Below are positions 53,478 to 64,000 of a stretch of 64,000 nucleotides of DNA, piece after piece. The stretch covers positions 5,084,001 to 5,148,000 of the forward strand of contig OW204012.1 in NCBI GenBank assembly GCA_934047225.1, given 5' to 3'. The position numbers and the translations under genes are program-made. This stretch comes from Ypsolopha sequella (Eukaryota; Arthropoda; Insecta; Lepidoptera; Ypsolophidae). Every line of letters begins with the position of its first letter. Within the stretch, counting starts at the first letter, position 1. The notes below the pieces were generated by a model, which saw nothing but the letters and a program-made list of their open reading frames with translations, did not search any database and had not been told where the DNA came from.

Positions 53478-55422
53478 GTAGTGTATCATTGTCAATCAGC
53501 CTTCACAGACCGAGAACTGCAAGAAATTTGTTAAGGCTAAGTGCGCTGCCGCCGCCAGGTGTTCCACTACCTGAGCTTGCAAGTGGGTGCTGACTCATGT
53601 ACACCTTTATACTACAGCATTTTAGAAGTTTACATAGTTCAAAGTTGCCATTTTTGTTACGGGGTCTATCTCAAAGGCCAAAGCAGTTAGGAATTTGAGA
53701 TTTCTGTATATTATGTACAATATGCTGTATTTAAACAGCAAATACTAAAAACGCTGATTTATAGTGTAGTTTAGGGTTACGTCCCCGAATACTCAACCAA
53801 CTTAATTTTGCAGTTTTTATATCAGACAGAATTAGAGCATTACCTAAAATTTAATAATTATCCAGTTTGAAATAATTGGTCAAATGTACGGAACCCTAAA
53901 AGATCGAGGCCCGACTCACACTTGGGCGGTTTTTTATTATTTTATGAAAAAACGCTCACGCTCCCATAGTACTGAGGTACTATCAGTTATATCTTGGAAC
54001 TTATCGAATACTAATATTGCACTTCCATGGTCAGGGCCGTCTTAGGCCATGCAGGGGCCCTGGGGCACACTGAGTTTGATGGGCCCTTTTGATGAAAACA
54101 TCATTGTGGGATGTTTTTGTTGGATATATTTAATGAAAGTATAAGCTATGTGTAAATTTAAAATATTGATGGAACTGTAAATAATATGAGCTTAAATTGT
54201 GCAAATATAAAGAAAGACAAATTGTTGCAAAGCCATCCGAACGAAAACATAAAATTGGTATGGCTATTTATCGATGTATTTGTGCATATATATTGTTATA
54301 TCTAACTTATTTTGTGTAAATATAGGAAAATTATAATTTTAAAATGTTGAAACTCTGGGGCCCCGGGCTAGTGCCACCACCACTTGTTATATGCTCTGTG
54401 GTGCCCACCGTCATAGATAAATTTATTTACCTATGCCACCGTGCACTAATGAAAAAGACGGAACTATCCATGATTGTGTGTCTCCCAGAGGGGTACGGAG
54501 TAACTACAGATTTTTATCTGCTGCGATGATGACACATCTCTTTACTGGCGTAGTCAGGGTTTAGTGGGGAGGACAAGGATAGGTATCAGCCTGAAACAAA
54601 ATTGGTTTTGTTCAAAATTATGGTTTATTAAAAAGGAAGTAGCCGTAGCCGCCCTCGTGCTCGCTGGACTGACGGTCTGAAGGACGTTGCGGGTGGCGGC
54701 TGGATGAGGACGACTGAGGACCGCCAAGAGTGGCGTAATATGGGAGAGGCATATGTCCAGCAGTGGACGAATACGGGCTGATGGATGGATGAGTAAAATG
54801 AACTTTTAACAAAAAAAAATAGCAACCGACTTCAATAGTAACAGCAGTCATTCACTAAAAAGTTAATAATATTTCTATAAAGACCGATGGTACCGAAGCA
54901 ACACTTTTGCTGACTTCTTTCTTCCTGAAACAATATGTTATCTAGAAGTCGGCGTATTTCCTACGATATAGCAACATAAACACCAATATAAGAACGCCGA
55001 CTTCTAGTTCCACTGCCTAAAAAAAGAAATGTTCAAATCGGTTCAGAAATGACGGAGTTATGGAGAAACAACGCCAAAAAAAAAAAAACATACAGTCGAA
55101 TTGAGAACCGCCTCCTTTTTGAAGTCGGTTAAAAAGGAATTTCCATACGAATCCTTTAATTACGCTTATGCTTGTTTTGTTGAAACATAAATATGTTTGA
55201 TCGATTTTACCGGCGAGGGCATGCAAACCCCTGCCCCTACCTGGGTACGCCAATGCATCTCTTTCGCTTTTTCGACATCCATCAATCTAGTCATTTGACT
55301 TCTGATTAAAACATTTTTTGCATATTTCAGAGTCGGAGACGGCCGGTAAGGGAGTGTGGGCGTTGTGTGAAATAGCCTCCGAGGCCTGCCAGGCCTGGTA
55401 CCTAGCTCAGGAGAACCAGTGA
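53345..55422 (+). CDS. SIFa: SIFamide neuropeptide precursor
   Basis: Secreted prepropeptide. The signal peptide MRSPLVVVCCVVVTIMACLA ends at SAA. The peptide TYRKTPFNGSIF follows at once, with the amidation Gly and dibasic KR. After the intron the conserved C-terminal peptide ALCEIASEACQAWYLAQENQ carries the two Cys typical of SIFamide precursors. Exons 53345-53477 and 55331-55422 join to 74 codons plus stop. Receptor-mediated roles in feeding, courtship and sleep are known for the family. Residue 5 of the mature peptide is Thr (ACT), where insects normally have Pro (KPPF). Confidence 0.93.
53478..54614. other. SIFamide intron with repeat fragments
   Basis: 53888-53937 is an inverted end of the CCGGCCAAGTGCGAGTC family (GGAACCCTAAAAGATCGAGG). 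54030-54400 has a repeat bounded by GCCGTCTTAGGCCATGCAGG and TGGGGCCCCGGGCTAGTGC. No exon was recognised. Confidence 0.45.
54630..54795 (+). mobile_element. RTE-like LINE 3' end
   Basis: Encodes RARWTDGLKDVAGGGWMRTT and then [20 protein letters not shown] ending G* at 54780. This is the typical RTE-group ORF C-terminus in Lepidoptera, followed by a GATG-type tail. 5'-truncated, in the SIFamide intron. Confidence 0.72.
54815..55130. repeat. AACCGACTTC foldback, copy 2
   Basis: Left end AGCAACCGACTTCAATAGTA, right end TTGAAGTCGGTTAAAAA. Inner inverted CTAGAAGTCGGCG and CGCCGACTTCTAG flank GCAACATAAACACCAATAT. Related to 19070-19550. Confidence 0.7.
55331..55422 (+). CDS. SIFa: SIFamide exon 3 (C-terminal peptide)
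   Basis: The acceptor is ATTTCAG. Codes SETAGKGVWALCEIASEACQ and then AWYLAQENQ and TGA. Too short to appear as a long ORF, but it matches the conserved SIFamide precursor C-terminus. Confidence 0.9.
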
Positions 55423-56016
55423 ATTTCAGAATAATCCTTGTCAGTGTCATATTTTTTACTGTCCGTGATTTTTACCGATTATAAATAACTAGCGACCCGC
55501 CCCGGCTTCGCACGGGTGCAATGCTGATACTAAATATACTAAAGTATTTAAGGTACTTAATTGGATAAAGATTAATGCTGTATTGCTTAAAATCGCTTAG
55601 TAAATAAGCTATTATTTCTCGTAAAAAGTAAAGGATAAAAATTGGTTATTGTGAGTTATCCCTAAGAGATAGACATATACCATCGCGATTTTTTCGTAGA
55701 CCTTTTTGAGGTGTACAATACTGTAGTACATTATTTTGATCTATCTCGTAGGGTTCAGCCAGAGTTTGCAATGTAAGCGCAAAAAAATGTGTTTATTTAC
55801 GACATCACATTAGAAACCTCTAAAATTATCAGTGTTTCTCTACTATATTATGCATGTATTATATTATACATATAAACCTTCCTCTTTAATCATTCTATCT
55901 ATTAAAAAAACCGCATCAAAATTCGTTGCGTAGTTTTAAAGATCTAAGCATACATAGGGACATACAGACAGCGGGAAGCGACTTTGTTTTATAAGAGTAG
56001 GTACCTACTATGTAAA
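55423..56016. other. SIFamide 3' flank
   Basis: Probable 3'UTR followed by intergenic sequence. The segment from CTAGCGACCCGCCCCGGCTT to GCGGGAAGCGACTTTGTTTT (55490-55995) looks like a dispersed repeat, because both ends have phrases seen in lepidopteran repeats. A clear AATAAA was not found close to the stop. Confidence 0.35.
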
Positions 56017-56280
56017 TATACAAGGTGAATTTGTGAACATCGTCCAAATTCATACTTGAGCCTGTGATCAGCATCATGAACCAATAACAATTTTTGTAAA
56101 ATTCATATAATGAAATTTCGACTCCCCATAATGATTCACTCAGGACTGGGAGTGAATTACTATGGGAAGTCGAAATTTCAATTTACGAATTTCACACAAA
56201 TTGTTATTGATTCATGATGCTGATCACTTACCAAGCCTCCAGTATGAATTTGGACGATGATCAAAAAGTCACCTTGTATA
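56017..56280. repeat. Long-TIR foldback (TATACAAGGTGA), copy 2
   Basis: Left end TATACAAGGTGAATTTGTGA and right end AAAAGTCACCTTGTATA. Matches 5717-5986 over most of its length. Confidence 0.78.
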
Positions 56281-56504
56281 AAATATATATGTAAATATAC
56301 ATATCTACCAGTAACATAAAATGTTTTTAATTTTTCATTATTTCTAACTCATTTAAAGCTTCCGAGGTTGAGAAATAATAATTAAGGGAAATTTAAAACT
56401 AACACATGACAACACTTAAGAGATAAAAATTTAACATATAAATAAAAAGCGTCATCACGCGCAAACCTCCATACAAACGCTGTCTACAAATTGTGGGGTG
56501 TCTC

Positions 56505-56850
56505 ATCCATCATCCTAGTTCGTCCACTGCTGGACATAAGCCTTTCCAGGAAGTTGCCACTCCCGGCGGTCATCCTGGAAGAATTGCCCATACTCACACA
56601 CGCTGGGCAGGCGGGTTGGTGAGCGCGGTGCCGAAACCCTCGCACCAGTGACGCCGCTGCCCGTCACCAGTCTGTTCCATATAAGGCCCGGCTATTAGGG
56701 ATGGATATACCGCCATCCATCGGTCCCAGGCATGGTGGGACTCCTGGTTTTTTGCCCGTGAGCTGTCCTCTTACTCCTCCCCCGAATTACTTCGAAGGGG
56801 TCTCCAAGTAAGATGGTGGTACCTCCACAGTCGAGCCCGGCATCAGCCCA
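56505..56850 (-). repeat. YVQQWTN-tail repeat, copy 4
   Basis: CATCATCC tail at the left, TTCGTCCACTGCTGGACATA, and the 5' end at AGCCCGGCATCAGC. A 40-bp palindrome, GCCCACATATCACGGTAT and its inverse (56846-56884), follows immediately. Confidence 0.72.
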
Positions 56851-56884
56851 CATATCACGGTATTTTTATACCGTGATATGTGGG

Positions 56885-57133
56885 CAAATTAATGCTTTTT
56901 TTGTGGAAAATTTCATGTCTTTATATTTTTTTAATTTATTTATTTATTACTTATTTTGGAAAACTAGCGACTATTTTAAAAACTTAAATTAACTCTAGCT
57001 AGTCATTTAAAGTTTCCGCAGATAGCAAACGGTGCTAAGGTTATGAGGTAGTGACATACGGTCGGACGGACGGACGGACAACGGAGTCTCACCATAAAGG
57101 CTCCTTTTGCACCTTTTCAGCACGGAACCCTAA
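56885..57133 (+). repeat. CCGGCCAAGTGCGAGTC-family right half
   Basis: GTGACATACGGTCGGACGGA, CAACGGAGTCTCACCATAAA and the end CACGGAACCCTAAAAAT. Same subfamily as 22979-23452; the left end is missing. Confidence 0.6.
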
Positions 57134-57170
57134 AAATTACGACGTTATTGGCAATTATTAGTACCACAGA

Positions 57171-57293
57171 TAATAAAGCCGATTCTGAAGGCTTCAATTT
57201 TAGTTTTAGTTCCGTCAAAATGGAAGCTACCTTGGATACATTTAAGTTTTGACAGCACTAAAACTAAAATTAAAGCCTTCAGAATCGGCTTTA
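57171..57293. repeat. GCCGATTCTGAAGG foldback, copy 1
   Basis: AAAGCCGATTCTGAAGGCTT then AATTTTAGTTTTAGT, and the near-perfect inverse ending CAGAATCGGCTTT. 123 bp in total, almost all hairpin. Confidence 0.8.
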
Positions 57294-57428
57294 ACCCGCC
57301 ACTGGTGACGTTGTCTGTGAAACCGGGTAGTTCGAAAAAATCTAATATTATTTTCACCGTTCATCAAATTACATTGCGATTTTGAGTAGCTGCCTCATTC
57401 CACGCCCCCTACCGCTCTCTGGCCATAA

Positions 57429-57821
57429 TAGTAGTTTATGCTACAAGGGCGCAAAGGAATAAATTACGAGGACGATTTAAAACACGAGCGTAGAGAGTGT
57501 TTTAAACGTAACCGAGTAATTTATTGCTTTTACGCCCGTGTATCATACTACGTTTTTCAATGCATAGTGTAAGGAAATGAAAACAAATATAATCTCGTGA
57601 ACTTTAAATTATAATTGGCTCAAAAGGACTGTATCCAGAGCCGTTAAACAGTGGAAAAAAAAAGTATAACATCTATGATACACAGGAAAGTCTTCAGGTT
57701 AGCCAACCATTGTAAATAAATTAAAAAAAATAATAGTAATAAAGCCCTAGGGCAAAATAATCGACTTTTTGTTCGGTTTTGATGCATAAAAAGTGGGCCT
57801 TTACGAGCACATGCATTGAAA
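57429..57821 (+). repeat. Interspersed repeat R390, copy 4
   Basis: TAGTAGTTTATGCTACAAGG to GCACATGCATTGAAA. The best-preserved plus-strand copy of the family. Confidence 0.75.
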
Positions 57822-58071
57822 ATGTAATAAATATGTATGCCTTGAGCACGTAGTACCTACTTGATCGAGTTATTTGGCTGTTGAAGATGAGTGATTTTTT
57901 ATTTATTTTTCATTTGGTAGAAGTTTCACCATTTATGTGTTTTTATGTTTCCTATGTCATAAGACTGACTTAGTCTGATTTTATCGTTAAATATTTAAGA
58001 TTGTTGCGCATCTTTTAGTTTAAAAAAATATTGTTAAAATACCTTATAATTTGAATGTATCCAAAGATAAT

Positions 58072-58240
58072 GTAGCCGATTCTGAAGGCTTTAACTTTAG
58101 TTTTAGTGCTGTCAAAATTAAATTTTCATCGTTGCAAAATAGTTCATAAGTGTGAAGAACAGAAGCTTTTACTTTGGAAAAATTTAAGTCTTGACAGCAC
58201 TAAAACTAAAGTTAAAGCTTTCAGAATCGGCTTTATTGTC
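58072..58240. repeat. GCCGATTCTGAAGG foldback, copy 2
   Basis: GCCGATTCTGAAGGCTTTAA at the left and the inverse ending CAGAATCGGCTTTA at the right. Longer loop than the copy at 57171. Confidence 0.8.
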
Positions 58241-59711
58241 TAATGTTATGTTTTATTAACAAAAAAATATCTTAACCTTTCCAATGAAAAGTACCATGAA
58301 CAGTAAATCATAGAAAAACTCAGTCATAAACCCCGGTGCGTGAGACCGGGGTCACTAAAGGTATAAGTCAAATACTCGTCACCAGTGGCGGGTTAATCTA
58401 CACAGCTGCAGTGGTATCAATCTTTGGATTAAGGAATTTCAAGACAGGAGTAAAAAAAAAATTGCTTGTTTTAACATATTTATAAATTTATTGACTAAGT
58501 TCTACAATTGTACACTACATACACCTAGACACTACAATATCTTATAATTGGTATAAAATATTACAAAATATATTTATTTTAATACTCCATAATGCAACTT
58601 GCGCTTTTCTAACATTGAAGGACATGTTTGTATACTTCACTAATATATACTTAGGCACAATAAAGGCACATAACTCCAACACTGCGGGTAAATATTTTTG
58701 TATTTTCAATACATTTTAATTTAAAAAATAATTTCATTCAACCAGTTGTTACATTATTTGGGCTATCTTAAAAATAAACAACTCAATTATATATTTTTTA
58801 CAGCTTTAGCTGCCAAACCAAATTTCACGACAGGTATTTTATACCAAAACAAACATTTTATGTTTATAATTACAGCTTTATAGAGCAAATCGTCTAAATT
58901 GAGACACATAGTCAGTGTTGCCATTTTAGCTACTCTGTAGCTAGATCTAGCAACTTTTAGGGTCATTTAGCTACTAAAATTGTTGAAAGTTTCATACATT
59001 TGGCTACTTTTGGTGTCAAAATCAACCAATCCAGCAACTTTTTGAGCTACATTTAGCTACAAACGCTTGGCCGTAGATGGCAACACTGCACATAGTTTTA
59101 CCACTCTACAAACATTTGCACATACCCTTAACACAAATGAGTGATTAATATAAAGTTTAAATACAGAGCTAACATTAACTGAAACCACGGAAGCTACTAA
59201 TCGCAATACACAACTTTTGCAAAGAACAAGGACTTTTTGCTTACAATGGCATTTTCGACAACATTAACGCTTCAAAAACCGTTTTGAGGATTATTGCCTG
59301 AACTTTTTGATGTGATATGCGAAAGAAATACGGTTGTTTCTTTTCTGTGTATTTCATGAAATACACGGAAAATTTTAATAAATTTCTGGTATATGCATTT
59401 TGACTATATAATATAGGGTTTTGAAATTGGAAAACATGTTTGGATACATTTTCCTCGATAGAAATAATTGTGGAAATGAGGTCTTCAAAGACACTTTTTC
59501 TCCTCGTTTGACGAATAGGAACTATATACAGAATTCAAACATATTTCAACAATATCTAGAGATTTGATATTGCAAATTTTGCTAGCTATTTTAGTTTTTT
59601 TAATAAAAATATAAAACCAACTTTTTTCCCTTTTGCCCTGAATTCACCCATCTCGCACAGCGCGATTTTTCGCTTGGAGTGACAGTGACAAAATAAAATT
59701 CGCATAGCCTC
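58241..59711. other. Intergenic sequence with one small foldback
   Basis: 58914-59088 has inverted ends CAGTGTTGCCAT and ATGGCAACACTG, with several GCTACTTTT-like internal repeats. 59450-59540 resembles 51085-51170 (AATGAGGTCTT). Otherwise AT-rich and non-coding. Confidence 0.45.
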
Positions 59712-60124
59712 TTAAGGGACTTCACAATGCTAAAGCTCAGTCCTGCTTTCACTGTCTATCCTGCTCTAATTAGATTCCGCGCACTCAAAACTTCAGTTAT
59801 TTTGAACTCGCAGTTACATTAGGACACTAACTATAATTTCTTTATGTAATAAAGATTTTTTTTTCTAGTTAGTATCTGCGTGTGTTGGTTTCGTTTCAAT
59901 CGGTTTTGAAATATCGAAACTGAATCGCTTTTTTCGTGAAATTCATGCTTTTTTAAAAGTATTATAATTGAAAGAATATTGAAAGTATGTTTATTTATAA
60001 AGTGTAATTGATAAATTTTCTTGAGTCAAAATACACGGCATTATTTTTTTCAAATTTTCACCGTCTACATTGACGAAACTGAATCCAATGGAAAACTGAT
60101 ATTTAGCATTGTAGAGCCCCTTAA
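59712..60124 (-). repeat. TTAA-flanked MITE, second complete copy
   Basis: TTAA (59712-59715) then GGGACTTCACAATGCTAAAG, and at the right TTTAGCATTGTAGAGCCCC then TTAA (60121-60124). Inverted relative to 43446, judged from internal blocks such as TCAAAATACACGGCAT. Confidence 0.8.
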
Positions 60125-61577
60125 TAGACAGATTTTAAAATGAGCGTACACATCTTTATTCAAGAGTAAAGCAATGTCTTTCATTTGACCTTTTTCAGGC
60201 ACATCTAATTTTTCTTGAAGGATCCGCCCATTCAACCTAACATGATGACGTCACTTTTTGTAAATACGCAAACGCACACTCAAAATAAAAATTTTAACGA
60301 GTTTAGAAACCATGCGTTTAGTTTTTTTTTATCAACTCTCGCCGAACAGACTTTAAGGGGGGTTACAGTAAATGTAAGCTGAATATTTACATCCGGTTAC
60401 TATTTCAACTTATAAATAAAAAACAACATTTAATTCTAATACTAGAAAACGCACGAAGATTCAACACCAACATTTTTACATGCTTTACCTTTTTTTTTGT
60501 TGTATAAATAACAATCATGTCCACAAAAAAAAACAATCCAAGATCTCAACGTCAGGCAAATCACCAACACATATTACCTTACTTATTACTTACAACAAGT
60601 AGATACTAAGGTTAAACGTCAGTTGTTCTGTACAAATTGCACAACTTAACTTTGTTTTTTTTGTTTTGAAGTTAAAAGTTAGTAGGTATTTGTTAGGTTA
60701 ATAAATCAACAGTTTGAAATAAAACTCACAATTAGTCGCGATTTTGTCCAAACAAGCTTAAAATGCTGTTTTAAGTTTGTTTTGACAAAATCATGGCTAA
60801 TTGTGCGTTAAATTTCAAGCTGTTGATTCGTAAAAATCTAGCTTATACCACACCCTCGACACTCCAGTGATTGCTCAAGATATTTACCTACTCTCACGCG
60901 CGCACAGGCTTGTCCGCACACGCTTGTGTGTGTGCGTGAGCTAGTCTAGGGCTGGCAGCAAGCGTGTGAGCGTCGTCGATAGAGAGGGACAACATTTATA
61001 GTCTGCAACTTATATGATTCTCTTCCTAAATTTTAGCGTGGTTAATCCCTAGGTCCTAGTTCTGGTTCCCCATGGATTTTGTAACGGTGGCACGCGCGAA
61101 TTTATATGAGTAAAATTTAAACATCGTCACGTCACGACACAAATCCTTTCAGAGGAGTCAAAGGTGTTTTTTACGTACATAAAAGAAAATGACTTGGTTC
61201 ACCGGAAGGAAGGAAATTTGAAAAATGTCCGTTCTTTATTGGTTGCTCCGTTTTCTAGGCATCCATAAATACCACAATAAGGAACCATATTTATTAAAAA
61301 TCAGTATCGAATAAAACAAAACAAAATACGCGCGCAGGGAACGAGCGGTACTCGAGCTCTGCCTGCCTCCAGATTTGCCACTAACTTGCGGGGGCCGCGG
61401 TGGACGATAATCTCGCGCGGGGAGGTGAGTGTCGCTTCTTTACGTAGTAATACTTTATATTCTCTGCTATTACTAAACAATTGACGTGAATTGCCACGGA
61501 CCAATATCTTTTTCACTTTTAACTTTTTACCAAGAAAAACAAAGCTGAGTTGTACACTCTGTACCTAACAACTGATG
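60125..61577. other. Intergenic: split foldback and GC-rich patches
   Basis: 60632-60860 and 61483-61577 are the two arms of a foldback related to 51711. They are separated by a block of about 600 bp. That block includes a GC-rich stretch (61330-61425) ending GGGGAG at a good donor, GTGAGT. This could be a non-coding first exon on + but is unsupported otherwise. Confidence 0.35.
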
Positions 61578-61799
61578 ATTAATCTAAATGACAATTTCGC
61601 AATCTCCAAAAATATTGTAAATAATTATGAAATTGTGTTTTATGAAGATTGCAAAATGGTTCCGACAACTTAGACATTAATTTAAAGTAATGTACACTAT
61701 AATATTATTAAAACTCGCGTGAGCTGACATACTAAATTATTATTACATACGCCAACCGTTAACCGCCCCCAATAACAAACAATTGGAACAATTAAAAGA

Positions 61800-61965
61800 A
61801 TCAAGTGCATCCACCATCCCACCTCCCTCGACGACGCAGCCAACGCTCAGCGCAAGAGCAACGCGTGCAGCTCGCCGATCGGCGGTTGCCAGTGCCCGTT
61901 TGACAACGACGGTCAACGCCGCGTCGTCATCCTAAAAACGACACTCGCCTTGATAATGCCGAAAT
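61800..61965. other. CpG-rich patch, possible promoter or exon
   Basis: About 165 bp rich in CG dinucleotides (CGACGACGCAGCCAACGC, GCCGCGTCGTCATC) in AT-rich surroundings. No convincing ORF. In such a genome this composition usually marks an exon or promoter, but I cannot assign it. Confidence 0.3.
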
Positions 61966-62238
61966 TGTATCGGTGAAACGGTTCGCATATAGCCAACAAC
62001 AATCACACGTGAGTGTTCAAGCCGTATGTAATAATAATTTAATGTACACTAGTGAAATAACTGATATAACATACAAATATTTATTTAATACAGGACATAG
62101 GTACTGCTTATCTACAGAAATAACATACTCTAATGTTCAAAACAAACAAGTACAAATGAAAAAAAAGTGGAATTCGCAGTAGTTGATAAAAAAGTTGTCG
62201 AGTACAATCATTATATCATGTGGTTTGAGTAGATACCA

Positions 62239-62400
62239 GTAGCCTAAGCATGAAAACATCTCCGTATAGTTGCGTTTCAAACTACATCAAAATCTGGGAA
62301 ACCGCTCCAAGCGGACAGTAGCGGAACTAACAGCTACGTATGGCAACCTAAGTTTAGTTTCAAACGCAACTATACGGAGATGTTTTCATGCTTAGGCTAC
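62239..62400. repeat. Near-perfect 162-bp foldback
   Basis: The arms GTAGCCTAAGCATGAAAACA then TCTCCGTATAGTTGCGTTTC are mirrored almost without mismatch over about 45 bp. High arm identity suggests recent insertion. Confidence 0.85.
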
Positions 62401-62789
62401 AGTAGTCTATCTTATATACTGTATATATTCTTTTGTTAGTAAATGTCTAATGAGATGATTGTTAGTAGAAAAAAAATCAGGTAGCGTTCCAATACGACTG
62501 GTTAAATGTAAAGTTTACTTCGTGATATAATAACCGTTTCGGAACGGCCACTTTGTAAAGGCAGTTTATTAACGTTTCAAAAGATATTTTTTGTTTATGT
62601 ATCATTGTTACGGTAATAAAATGGCTTTTCAAGTCATCCAAAGAATTCTAAAACTGAGAAAACAAAAATGGTGCATAAAGTGGTTTATAAACGACTTCGA
62701 GAATTGTTCGGAGCTGTTCGTTTTCACTCGGGTGGTTGTGGATCGGGTGACGGTTAAATTTTATATTTACCCCGGCGTTTAGGAACGCA

Positions 62790-63270
62790 ACCATAGTTTG
62801 TATTTCACATCCGTTGGTTGTCTTTATGTATTCTACAGAAAAGAAGACTAAATTAAAAACTCTTTTTGAGAATAAATACTTATCCAATGTTTTGGTCATA
62901 CTTTTTAGGTTTTACAAGATTGTGCCATGATAAGTCCAAAATTGGAAATATTGACGCCTGGCAATGTTGAAAAAAGGCAAACTGACAACATACATAAAAT
63001 AGGGATGTGAAATACAAACTATACAAATCTTTAAAAATCTTTAAAAACCTAAAATGTATGGCCAAATAATTGGATACTTATTCTCATAGAAAAAAACCAT
63101 ATAGTTTGTATTTCACATCCGTATTCTATGTATGTTGTCATTATAAACATCCCTTTTTTTTTATTTCCAATTTTGGACTAATCATGACACAATCTTGAAA
63201 ATCCTAAAAAATTGTGGTCAAATAATTGGGTACTTACTTATTCCCAATAAGAGTTTTTAACTTGATCTTC
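62790..63270. repeat. Large diverged inverted repeat
   Basis: TTGTATTTCACATCCGT (62796) and the segments CTTTTTGAGAATAA, CAATGTTTTGGTCATA and AAGTCCAAAATTGGAAATA recur inverted between 63104 and 63260. The motif TTTGTATTTCACATCC is present three times, one of them inverted. Arms of about 190 bp. Confidence 0.6.
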
Positions 63271-63384
63271 TTTTCAATTAAAGTGTAATATCAGATTGAC
63301 AGCAAAATAAACCAGCAAGTCGATTTTTTTTAATGTTTTTTTTTCTAGCTGTATTTAGTCCTTGTTTTATATCTTAACCTCTCC

Positions 63385-63690
63385 GGTGTTGCATAGCCGG
63401 CAGCCGGCCTGCCAAACGGTTTTCAAGGTTGCTGCATAGCCGGCCGCCGGCACACCAAATGAATTCCCGCCCGCCGCTTGCATTTAGAGCGGCGTCCCTT
63501 TTTGTTGTATATGTTTTTAATTGCGAGTAAAAACGACAGCCGATTCACAGGCAGTTGCAGAAAGGGTTTTTAAGTTTAACGAACCTTTAAAGTTGATGCC
63601 ATCCCTTACATTGTTCTTGACGAAGAAAGTTACAGCATTCATTTTAAAGTTTCATTAAACTTAAAAACCCTTTCTGTAACTGGCCGTCAG
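63385..63690. repeat. CCGGC duplication and a foldback
   Basis: GCATAGCCGGCAGCCGGC and GCATAGCCGGCCGCCGGC are about 42 bp apart in direct orientation (63391, 63433). 63548-63690 is a foldback, with CAGAAAGGGTTTTTAAGTTT mirrored as AAACTTAAAAACCCTTTCTG. Confidence 0.6.
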
Positions 63691-63853
63691 TCCATTTGGA
63701 TCTTCTAGAAACTGCTAACAGTTTTAAACACGGTGCACGGCACAGGACCCTAGAAGCGTGTTTTGAGCTCGAACCACCGCAAGGGTTATACATTAAAAGG
63801 TCATTTTAAGGTTATTTCCCACATACGAGCCACTCGTCACGAGATGGCGCCAC

Positions 63854-64000
63854 CTACTGGCTAGTAGAGCACAGGAGCAGGCAGTCATCGAGCCTGTCCA
63901 CTCGGTAGGTGGAATTGTCCGGCAGATGTCGGACTAGCTCGTCCGTCAGCCGTATCCGGGTGCCATTCGGGCCCGACACGAGCACCGTCTCGCATTCCTG
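63854..64000 (-). CDS. Last coding exon of an unidentified gene (partial)
   Basis: The minus strand is open from the window edge to a TAG at 63854-63856. It encodes QECETVLVSGPNGTRIRLTD, then ELVRHLPDNSTYRVDRLDDC and LLLCSTSQ. GC content is far above the surroundings, codon use looks coding, and the frame stays open to the edge. I do not recognise the protein. The upstream exon or acceptor lies beyond 64000. It would be convergent with the SIFamide gene. Confidence 0.6.
   Translation of the reverse strand, partial: QECETVLVSGPNGTRIRLTDELVRHLPDNSTYRVDRLDDCLLLCSTSQ

Overview
The window is AT-rich insect DNA, almost certainly from a moth or butterfly. The evidence is a SIFamide precursor of the TYRK type, a BEL/Pao retrotransposon, and repeat families typical of Lepidoptera: copies with a CCGGCCAAGTGCGAGTC end, LINE tails ending in YVQQWTN followed by (GATG)n, and AACCGACTTC foldbacks. 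Introns are long and full of transposon debris. Coding exons stand out by GC content and strict GT..AG borders. No rRNA, functional tRNA gene or CRISPR array is visible.

Host genes: (1) The 3' part of a receptor-regulated Smad2/3 gene (Smox) lies on + at 1117-8368 as four exons. They encode the MH2 domain and end in the SSMS phosphorylation tail, after which the stop codon appears to be split by an intron. (2) A complete nine-exon G-protein alpha subunit gene lies on + at 25066-50773. It encodes 386 aa, is Gs-like but divergent, and is best read as insect Galpha-f. (3) A complete SIFamide neuropeptide precursor lies on + at 53345-55422. A TATA/Inr promoter and a 5'UTR exon begin near 52507. 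(4) The last coding exon of an unidentified gene lies on - at 63854-64000 and runs off the window.

The Galpha gene is the most unusual object. Its eighth coding exon (47094-47262) is followed by a tandem array in which the last 94 bp of that exon plus the first 20 bp of the next intron, including the splice donor, recur 24 times (47169-49909, 114-bp unit, 38 codons). The neighbouring exon at 46241-46371 also has a decayed duplicate at 46415-46515. Intron 2 carries a 13-kb BEL/Pao LTR element (26850-39889, 5-bp TSD, near-identical LTRs) on the minus strand. That element is split inside its integrase by a nearly complete PHD-finger/APE/RT non-LTR retrotransposon (about 27914-33211).

The rest (8.4-25 kb, 50.9-52.5 kb and 55.5-63.8 kb) is intergenic or intronic and dominated by short inverted-repeat elements and 5'-truncated LINE tails. 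Several families recur here and give clear TSDs. They include a CATAGAC-ended family with 7-bp TSDs, a second CATAGAC-ended family with an 8-bp TSD, a TTAA-flanked family, and foldbacks whose arms carry a tRNA T-arm/B-box sequence.

All calls were made by reading the sequence. No database search was possible.
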